The notes below the pieces were generated by a model. That model saw only the letters and a list, made by a program, of their open reading frames with translations. It had not been told where the DNA came from and searched no databases. A stretch of DNA of 41,596 nt, from the NCBI GenBank assembly GCA_024278455.1, contig JAJRTE010000185.1:1-41596 (forward strand). Reading direction: 5' to 3'. Of the stretch, positions 32,884 through 38,700 are shown piece after piece (within the stretch, counting starts at the first letter, position 1; every line of letters starts with the position of its first letter). The position numbers and the translations under genes are program-made. This stretch comes from Myxococcota bacterium (GTDB taxonomy: Bacteria > Myxococcota_A > UBA796 > JAJRTE01).

Positions 32884-33337
32884 CAGGGGACCCGACTGGT
32901 TGGTCCCGCGTGTACTCGTTGTACTTCAGAGCGGAACCCTTCACCCTCTCGACCGGATACTTGGCGCCGATGGCTGCCAGCTTCCGCTCGATCGCGGCGG
33001 CCAGATCGATCTCGTTGGTGTTGCACAGGTTCAGGAGGCAGATCGCGATGTCCGCGATTTCCGCCTCCACGTCCGCGGTGCCAGGTGCCGGCCTGCCCCC
33101 CTCGATCCGGTCATCCACCCACAGGTACAGTTGCAGCAACTCCCCGGCCTCGACCGCGAGGGCGATGGCCAGGTTCTTGGGGGTGTGGAAGCGGTCCCAG
33201 TCCCGCTCGGTCGTGAACGTGGCGACCATGCGCTTCAGGACATCTACCACGGTGGAATCGTCGCGCAACGAACCGGTTGGGGACGCCGGCCACGACCGGG
33301 TGGGCATGTCCGTGTCCCGGGAATGGTCATGTTTCAC
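32786..33337 (-). CDS. MazG-like nucleotide pyrophosphohydrolase
   Basis: 183 residues from GTG 33337. AGGAG lies five bases upstream and the GTGA overlaps the methyltransferase stop, so it is translationally coupled. Core: F-T-T-E-R-D-W-D-R-F-H-T-P-K-N-L-A, then E-A-G-E-L and D-V-E-A-E-I-A-D-I, the metal-binding E/D motifs of all-alpha NTP pyrophosphatases (RS21-C6/dCTPase type). It would hydrolyse non-canonical or dCTP-like NTPs. The conserved core ends near L-K-Y-N-E-Y (~32911). The remaining ~41 residues run antisense into DUF971 for 98 nt, as if the native stop was lost. Confidence 0.85.
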   Translation of the reverse strand: MKHDHSRDTDMPTRSWPASPTGSLRDDSTVVDVLKRMVATFTTERDWDRFHTPKNLAIALAVEAGELLQLYLWVDDRIEGGRPAPGTADVEAEIADIAICLLNLCNTNEIDLAAAIERKLAAIGAKYPVERVKGSALKYNEYTRDQPVGSPATRPCAAGIPGTGSEAGDGKTSSTPCRDRPAR

Positions 33338-34620
33338 GGTTTCTCCTGCTTCTTCAAGACGACCAGGTGCTCGAAGCGCGGTGCGCCACGGAACACGCGC
33401 TCGACACGATGGTTGATGTGGGGCCGGGCCTGGCTCGCGACGGCCTCGACGATCAGTCCCGCTGGACCAGCAACACGAGCCAGCCCCCTGTCCTCGCGGA
33501 AGGGTTTTCCCTCGAGCACGCCGTCACCTGCGACCAGGAAGGCCCTTCCTCCTGGCTTGAGCACCCGGGCCATCTCGCGCACGACTCGAGCCTCGTCCCG
33601 GGCCCATGCCTTGACGCCGCCTCTCCCGTGTCTCGCCCCGATTTCGTGATCCTTCATGAAGTCAGGGGACTCGTCGAGCCAGGCGAGGCGGAGAGCCTGC
33701 AACCTCGAGTAGTCATACGTTCCGGCGTAGGGGGGTGAGGTGATGACGAGGTCGATCGATGCGTCGGCGACGCGGAGTTCTCGAGCGTCCCCCGCACCGA
33801 TGCGAGAGGGAGGCGTACCTGGCGGCACCGCTGCGGCAAGCGCGCGGAGCCGTTCGCCGAGTTCGACCGCCTTCCTGCCGAACAGCCTGGAGGTCGTGCC
33901 CCGCCCGATCCGCTTTTCGATCCTGGCCTCCACGGTTTCTGACTGCCGAAAGGACACCTTGACGAGAATGGCGGAGAGGAGCAGCATGGCGAGTGCCCTT
34001 TCCTGCCGGCCGGAGACGAGTCGAATGCGGGCATCCAGCGCCATCAACTCCTGGAGGACATGAGGGGCGAACCAGTCACGGTGGCGCCGCGCGGCGGGAG
34101 ACAAGGGCCGGGAGACTCTTTTCCGTGCGTCCTGGAATGCGGCGTCGCTGATCTCCTGCGCCATGGTCACGAACCGGCCGATCCTCGGCGACGGCCAAAC
34201 CGTGGTTCGCGCCGATGCAATCCGCAGCGCGACCGGGTTCACGTCGGTGCCCATCGCGGCGCACCCGCGGACCATGCACTCCACGAGGACGGTCCCTGCC
34301 CCGGCGAAGGGGTCCAGGACGACGGCGCCGGGCGAAGCGAATCGCTCGAGGATGCGGCGCGGCACGGCGGGGTGCATGCGTGCGGGGTAGGCATGGAACC
34401 CGTGGGTGAGCGCGTCCGCCGGCTCGTGCTCGATATCTACGAGGATCTCAGCCAGCCAAGCTGCTCCGGGAGGCCTGACGCGTGTCTTGCCCCCAACGGT
34501 CGCCAGCGGCGTGCGCGGCCGGCGTGCGTTGGCCGGGGCATGCGTTCGAAGCGTGCCGGTAGAATCGCCGCCAGCGCCGTTCGCGGTTCGTCGTCGCGTT
34601 CTCCTGTCGCCACCTGTCAT
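33334..34620 (-). CDS. DNA (N4/N6) methyltransferase, solitary
   Basis: 428 residues from ATG 34620, with GGAGGGG upstream; an extra 13 residues from 34659 are possible. Order: P-A-R-M-H-P-A-V-P, SAM motif D-P-F-A-G-A-G-T, then T-S-P-P-Y (catalytic motif IV of amino-methyltransferases) and L-K-P-G-G. T-S-P-P-Y favours N4-cytosine or N6-adenine modification; TRM11-like RNA methylation is the alternative. No restriction endonuclease gene is adjacent, so it looks solitary. The downstream MazG-like gene is coupled by GTGA. Recognition site unknown. Confidence 0.8.
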   Translation of the reverse strand: MTGGDRRTRRRTANGAGGDSTGTLRTHAPANARRPRTPLATVGGKTRVRPPGAAWLAEILVDIEHEPADALTHGFHAYPARMHPAVPRRILERFASPGAVVLDPFAGAGTVLVECMVRGCAAMGTDVNPVALRIASARTTVWPSPRIGRFVTMAQEISDAAFQDARKRVSRPLSPAARRHRDWFAPHVLQELMALDARIRLVSGRQERALAMLLLSAILVKVSFRQSETVEARIEKRIGRGTTSRLFGRKAVELGERLRALAAAVPPGTPPSRIGAGDARELRVADASIDLVITSPPYAGTYDYSRLQALRLAWLDESPDFMKDHEIGARHGRGGVKAWARDEARVVREMARVLKPGGRAFLVAGDGVLEGKPFREDRGLARVAGPAGLIVEAVASQARPHINHRVERVFRGAPRFEHLVVLKKQEKP

Positions 34621-34760
34621 CGGGCGATCCCCTCCGTGCCTCGGCGTATTCCAAACCATGGGAGTTGGCTGTTCAACACGCTATTCCTCAACACTTGTGC
34701 TACACTACGTGGTGGAACCGTCCTCGCCCGCTCATGATCCCCGCACGCAGGAGCCGCATC

Positions 34761-34997
34761 ATGACCTTTCGGCGCGCCGCCACCCTGGGATGGGTGCTTC
34801 TTGGCACCTGTCTTCTGCCTTGGTCCGTCGAGGGTGAGAACAAGTGCGTCGTCAACTGCAACCGGCAATACGAGGCAACCGTCAGGTACTGCGCCGAAGG
34901 GATCGCCAAGAACCCGGACCGCAAGGCCTGGTACAACGACTGCATAAAGAACGCCCGCAAGTTCCGCAAGGAATGTCTGCGGAAGTGCAAGATGTGA
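34761..34997 (+). CDS. Small secreted protein with mirror-symmetric cysteine pattern
   Basis: 78 residues from ATG 34761 (AGGAG seven bases upstream). Signal peptide to about W-S-V-E-G25. The mature ~53 residues carry six Cys at 29, 33, 44, 61, 72 and 76, i.e. C-x3-C-x10-C-x16-C-x10-C-x3-C, which reads the same in both directions. Two charged helices separated by N-P-D-R are implied. Such spacing is expected of a helical hairpin stapled by nested disulfides, as in CX3C/CX9C proteins and plant alpha-hairpinins. It is highly basic in the second helix (K-N-A-R-K-F-R-K). No bacterial family is recognised. Divergent from the methyltransferase. Confidence 0.8.
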   Translation: MTFRRAATLGWVLLGTCLLPWSVEGENKCVVNCNRQYEATVRYCAEGIAKNPDRKAWYNDCIKNARKFRKECLRKCKM

Positions 34998-35026
34998 CCC
35001 TCCAGGATGGCCGGGCTGGTTTCCGG

Positions 35027-35686
35027 TCACTTTGCCGCCGGGGTCGAAGCGGGCAACTTTTCCACGACGTTCACGGTGAACCTGTCCCAGGCGAGAAGTT
35101 CCGCTCGTGGCGAAGTGCCTTCCCCTTCCGGGTTCGGGTAGGTTCGTGGAACGCGGGGGATTCCGGAGCGGGGGAACGGGTCCCACGGTGCCGAGGAAAG
35201 GGCGGCCACGAAGGTCACCGTCGTGCCGCTGTGCGGGCCGAGATCGACGGCGAGAACCTTGCCCGTGTCCAGGTCGTACAGCAGTTGTGAGCCGGAGCGG
35301 GGCCTGTCGTCCGGACGTCCGCCCCAGACGTGGGAAAGCCTGCCGTCCGGCGCCTCGAGCGCGATCATCACGTAGCCGCTGCCCCGGACCTCGGTGCGGA
35401 AGATGATGGCCTCGTCCTGGCGGGCCACACCGCCGTCTTCTGCCGGATGGGGATTCTGCATCGGTCCCGGAACGATGAGCGAGGGCTTGAGCCGGATCGC
35501 CGGAGGCCCCTCCTCGCGCAGAAACGCGGACACCGGTTCCGGCAAAGGCTGTTCCTGGTGCAACAGGAGGAAGTAGACAGCAGCGAGCATGCCCACTGCG
35601 AACACGATGATGGCGGGCTTCAGAAGGGATCGCTTGGGAGGACGAAAGCGCGTCTCCCCGCTGTCCGGATGACCGTCCATGGACAT
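35027..35686 (-). CDS. Membrane-anchored protein of unknown function
   Basis: 219 residues from ATG 35686, chosen for GAGGAG six bases upstream. A GTG at 35764 overlaps the stop of the preceding lipoprotein gene (GTGA) and would add 26 residues. A single N-terminal membrane helix (~24-42: A-I-I-V-F-A-V-G-M-L-A-A-V-Y-F) is followed by an extracytoplasmic domain with R-G-S-G-Y-V-M-I-A-L-E-A-P-D-G. That resembles DUF4384-like domains often encoded near sigma-factor/anti-sigma genes, but I cannot confirm it. Last gene of the radical-SAM operon. Confidence 0.7.
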   Translation of the reverse strand: MSMDGHPDSGETRFRPPKRSLLKPAIIVFAVGMLAAVYFLLLHQEQPLPEPVSAFLREEGPPAIRLKPSLIVPGPMQNPHPAEDGGVARQDEAIIFRTEVRGSGYVMIALEAPDGRLSHVWGGRPDDRPRSGSQLLYDLDTGKVLAVDLGPHSGTTVTFVAALSSAPWDPFPRSGIPRVPRTYPNPEGEGTSPRAELLAWDRFTVNVVEKLPASTPAAK

Positions 35687-35760
35687 GGGATTTCTCCTCT
35701 CCTGGCACGCCTCGCGCATGCGACGACACCGCCGCCAGACCTCGTCGCTCGAGGCCGGGC

Positions 35761-36594
35761 TCACTCTTCACTGCCACCATCCGCGCGGCCATAGTCGTAC
35801 AACTGGTACCGGACGCCTTTCCAGTCGAACTTTACCATGCCGAAGTCTCGAGCCAGGAAGTGCTTGGGTTGTTCGCCCTCTTCGGGGCCGATAGTGATGT
35901 CTACCGCGTCCTGAAATGTCCCGAAATAGGTCTCCACGATGCCCTGTGCCACCAGCGTGGTGACGTAGGTGACCAGTCTCCCGGATTCCGCCGTGGCCGT
36001 CGTGACCGGCTCCTCTAGGACCATATCGTTGCCCGCGAACAGAATACCGGGAGAAAAGGTCGCGGATTCGCCGAAATCGTAGTCCTTGTAGCCGTAGAGG
36101 AGGATGCCCTGGTCGGCGTCCAGGCCATAGTAGGCCTCGTAGCTCGGCGACACCTCCTCGGCCTCACCCGGACTCCGGGCGAAGGTGTAGGTCAGCACGA
36201 GGACATCGAACCCGACGACGGTGTCGGACCGACTGAACGACAGGGTGAGGAACTCACCATCGGCGTTGAAGTAGACCCAGTAGCGCCCCATCTCGAGGGG
36301 AAAATAGTTGACCGCGTCGATGGTTTTGCCAGTCGCCGTCCCTGTGCCGTCGCCACACCCGCCGGCCAAGAGCACGGCCGCCGCGATCGAAACCGCCAGG
36401 GCTATCGTGGCTGACTCGAGCCTCGCGGTCCGCGTCGCGCCCCCCGTTCGCCTGGATGGCGTCGCCGCGCCATCCTTTTCCGCCCCGCCGAGGACGTCGT
36501 GGAGGCGCCGGATCATCCGCGTTCCTCGTGCTCGAGACATCGCCCGCCACGGGCTCCCGCCGTCGTTGGGCATTTCCCGGTCACGGCTGCTCAT
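35761..36594 (-). CDS. Lipoprotein of unknown function
   Basis: 277 residues from ATG 36594, which overlaps the ferredoxin stop (ATGA). This start gives ~60 residues before the hydrophobic stretch and lipobox L-L-A-G-G-C, so an internal ATG such as 36516 may be used. The body begins Y-F-P-L-E-M-G-R-Y-W-V-Y, a motif found at the start of many bacterial lipoprotein domains. Strand-rich segments follow (L-V-L-T-Y-T-F-A-R, Y-G-L-D-A-D-Q-G-I-L-L-Y-G-Y) with a late F-G-M-V-K-F-D-W-K-G-V. Function unknown. Sits between ferredoxin and membrane-protein genes. Confidence 0.75.
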   Translation of the reverse strand: MSSRDREMPNDGGSPWRAMSRARGTRMIRRLHDVLGGAEKDGAATPSRRTGGATRTARLESATIALAVSIAAAVLLAGGCGDGTGTATGKTIDAVNYFPLEMGRYWVYFNADGEFLTLSFSRSDTVVGFDVLVLTYTFARSPGEAEEVSPSYEAYYGLDADQGILLYGYKDYDFGESATFSPGILFAGNDMVLEEPVTTATAESGRLVTYVTTLVAQGIVETYFGTFQDAVDITIGPEEGEQPKHFLARDFGMVKFDWKGVRYQLYDYGRADGGSEE

Positions 36595-36953
36595 GCCAGC
36601 TTGATACAGGCGCTTCCGCACCCGGCGATGGCCTCCTCGATGGCGGCCAGGTCGTCGCCGTGCGGATCGATGATTTCAGCCACACCGCCGTCGCGCATGC
36701 GGAACGTGCCGGGCGCCAGGTCCACGCAGAGCTGGCAGCCGATACACTCCTCCTCAACGATGTAGAGTCCATCTCTCGGGTCACCCTGCCCGCCCGAGTG
36801 CGCCTGTAGTCCCTTCCTGATGTTGGCGGCGCGTTCGTCCAGCCGGGCGGACAGCCGGTCCAGGCGCCTGTTCAACTCGCCGATCCGTTCGTACACATCA
36901 TCCAGCGGTGTTCCGAACAACCACTTTTCTATCCTGACCCGCCAGGCCGCCAT
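36591..36953 (-). CDS. Coiled-coil ferredoxin with a single [4Fe-4S] motif
   Basis: 120 residues from ATG 36953, seven bases after AGGAGG; ATG 36959 lies too close. Residues ~17-50 form a charged coiled coil (Y-E-R-I-G-E-L-N-R-R-L-D-R-L). The C-terminal half is a monocluster ferredoxin: C70-I-G-C73-Q-L-C76 and a distal Cys (C112 or C116 in G-C-G-S-A-C), with Gly where the usual C-P has Pro. It lies 22 nt after the radical SAM gene and probably supplies electrons to it. ATGA-coupled to the lipoprotein. Confidence 0.85.
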   Translation of the reverse strand: MAAWRVRIEKWLFGTPLDDVYERIGELNRRLDRLSARLDERAANIRKGLQAHSGGQGDPRDGLYIVEEECIGCQLCVDLAPGTFRMRDGGVAEIIDPHGDDLAAIEEAIAGCGSACIKLA

Positions 36954-36975
36954 GCGCATACCTCCTGCCGCCACA

Positions 36976-38466
36976 TCATCGAGAATGGTACGATGTCCTC
37001 GAGCGCTGGTTGAATCGTTCCTCGAGGTTTCCGACCACGACTTCCTTGAGAACGGACACCCCGCCCATCACGTCGATCAAGCTCCTCATGGACCGGGATG
37101 CGTGATACGCTCGACGCAACATGATCTCCGGCCGGAGGTAGAACTTCAAGTAGGCTTTCGTCCTGTAGTTCTTCAGGGTTCCGGCGTCGAGGCGTTCGGT
37201 CTCGAGGTGCGGTACGGGTCCTCCGCCGTTGCGTGTGTAGGCCTTCCAGTAGTCCGTTTTCAGGTAGCCGCGCTGCAAGGCCACGTCGTACAGTTCGGTC
37301 GCCGGCAGAGGGGTTGCCACGGCGAAGGAGGCATAGTCCATGTCCAGGCTGGTCGAAAGCCGGATCACGTCCTCCACGTCTTCCGGGCCGGCGTCGAAAT
37401 ACCCTATGATGAAGTAGCCGCGGGTTTCGAGCCCCACGTCCCGGGCCGCCTGGAAGGCCGAGCGAACCTGTTCGAGCGTGATACCCTTGCGCATGATGTC
37501 GAGCATCCGCTGGGAACCGCCCTCCACACCCATGTGGATGGAACGACATCCGGCCTCCTTCAGCGCCTCCAGCATCGGCCTGTCCACCGCGTCCACCCGT
37601 GCTCGAATGTTGAACGCGACGTGGAGCCCGCGATCGATGACCTCTTCGCAGAACTTCATGACTCGAGCGCGCCCGACGGTGAACGTCTCGTCGAATATCA
37701 CGATCTCGCGAACGCCGAACCGATCGACATGCCATGCCATCTCGTCGACGACGCGCTCCACGGACCGGAAGCGCAGGCGCTCCGAGTAGACCTGGGAACA
37801 GAAGCCGCAGTGCCATGGGCAGCCGCGGCTCGTGACCAGCGTCGAGAAGGGTTTCGGCACCGTCAGGCAGTGATAGCGTTCCATGGGCAGGAGATCGAGC
37901 GCTGCCATCGGGAACGCATCGAGGTTGGCCACGACCGGGCGCGGTGCGTTCGTCACCACTTCCCCGTCGCGCCTGACGCAGGTTCCAGGAATCTCCCACA
38001 GGTCCCCTCCCCCGTCGATTGCCCTGATGATGTCGAGAAACGTTTCTTCCCCGTCGCCGATGACCGCCATGTCGAAACAGTCGAACGACAGAGACTCTCG
38101 AGCATAAATGGACGTATGGGGGCCTCCGAGCACGACGAGGCACTCCGGAAGCGCCGCCTTGACCATCCGGGCGATCTCGAGGACGGCAGGCCACCCGAGG
38201 GTCTTGCACGTCAGCCCCACCACATCCGGGCGCGCATCGGCCACCATGGACGCGGCGTCCCGCACGGGGATGTTCAGCGCGTGCAGGTCAAGAATCTTCA
38301 CAGGATAGTCATGCTCGCGCAGGACCGCGGCCAGGGTGGCGAGCGACAGTGTGGGGAAGATACCGAACTTCGCCGCAGCCTTCTCGCTCATGGGCTGCTG
38401 ATCGGCGATTTCATGATACTTGATGAAAAGCGTCCTTGGCTTGCGTGGCGTCACGACCGGACCCAT
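36976..38466 (-). CDS. B12-binding-type radical SAM enzyme
   Basis: 496 residues from ATG 38466 (GCGGAG upstream). N-terminal ~170 residues form a B12-binding-like Rossmann domain (T-L-S-L-A-T-L-A-A-V-L-R, V-V-G-L-T-C-K-T-L, V-V-L-G-G-P-H, I-G-D-G-E-E-T). The full D-x-H-x-x-G motif is not present (D-L-H-A-L-N). The radical SAM core has C216-P-W-H-C220-G-F-C223, and G-V-E-G-G-S-Q-R later. Class: cobalamin-dependent methyltransferases/cyclases related to BchE and HpnP. Substrate unknown. It heads an operon with ferredoxin, lipoprotein and membrane protein. Confidence 0.88.
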   Translation of the reverse strand: MGPVVTPRKPRTLFIKYHEIADQQPMSEKAAAKFGIFPTLSLATLAAVLREHDYPVKILDLHALNIPVRDAASMVADARPDVVGLTCKTLGWPAVLEIARMVKAALPECLVVLGGPHTSIYARESLSFDCFDMAVIGDGEETFLDIIRAIDGGGDLWEIPGTCVRRDGEVVTNAPRPVVANLDAFPMAALDLLPMERYHCLTVPKPFSTLVTSRGCPWHCGFCSQVYSERLRFRSVERVVDEMAWHVDRFGVREIVIFDETFTVGRARVMKFCEEVIDRGLHVAFNIRARVDAVDRPMLEALKEAGCRSIHMGVEGGSQRMLDIMRKGITLEQVRSAFQAARDVGLETRGYFIIGYFDAGPEDVEDVIRLSTSLDMDYASFAVATPLPATELYDVALQRGYLKTDYWKAYTRNGGGPVPHLETERLDAGTLKNYRTKAYLKFYLRPEIMLRRAYHASRSMRSLIDVMGGVSVLKEVVVGNLEERFNQRSRTSYHSR

Positions 38467-38700
38467 GCGTCTCCGCCCCTGCTCCCCCGAGTCTCAACCA
38501 TCGACCGGCTTCATAATGATAGAAGATCGAGCCGAGCGATGTCCAGGGTTTTCGCCCTCGTTGCGGTTCACGAACCGGCCGAGTCGTGGGGTCGAGACCT
38601 TCCACGTCAACCTGCGCAAAGGCTGGTACGAGACTGTCCCCGCCGGGCGCAACCGGGGCCCCATCGGTCCAAATGGGGGTGCGGGCCGGAAAGCCCCGCG
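38467..38700. other. Intergenic gap before the beta-helix gene
   Basis: Between two minus-strand genes. Apart from the candidate promoter it holds G/C-rich sequence with no coding signal I recognise and no hairpin followed by a T-run. Confidence 0.3.
38516..38545 (-). promoter_or_regulatory. Candidate promoter of the radical-SAM operon
   Basis: On the minus strand TGGACA (38545-38540), an 18-bp spacer and TATCAT (38521-38516), the same boxes as the lipoyl-operon candidate. The leader would be ~40-45 nt. Confidence 0.4.

Larger units (their letters stand above)
1246..38181. repeat. Highly iterated palindrome CTCGAG
   Basis: About 115 copies by hand count between these limits, on average one per ~320 bp. 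At two-thirds GC about 14 would be expected. Many copies are in-frame Leu-Glu codons, but many lie in other frames and create the otherwise rare Arg codon CGA, e.g. 3271-3276 in lipA and the alanine-arginine codons near 28568. None occurs in 1-1245 or 38182-41596, and few in the receptor gene. Confidence 0.7.
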
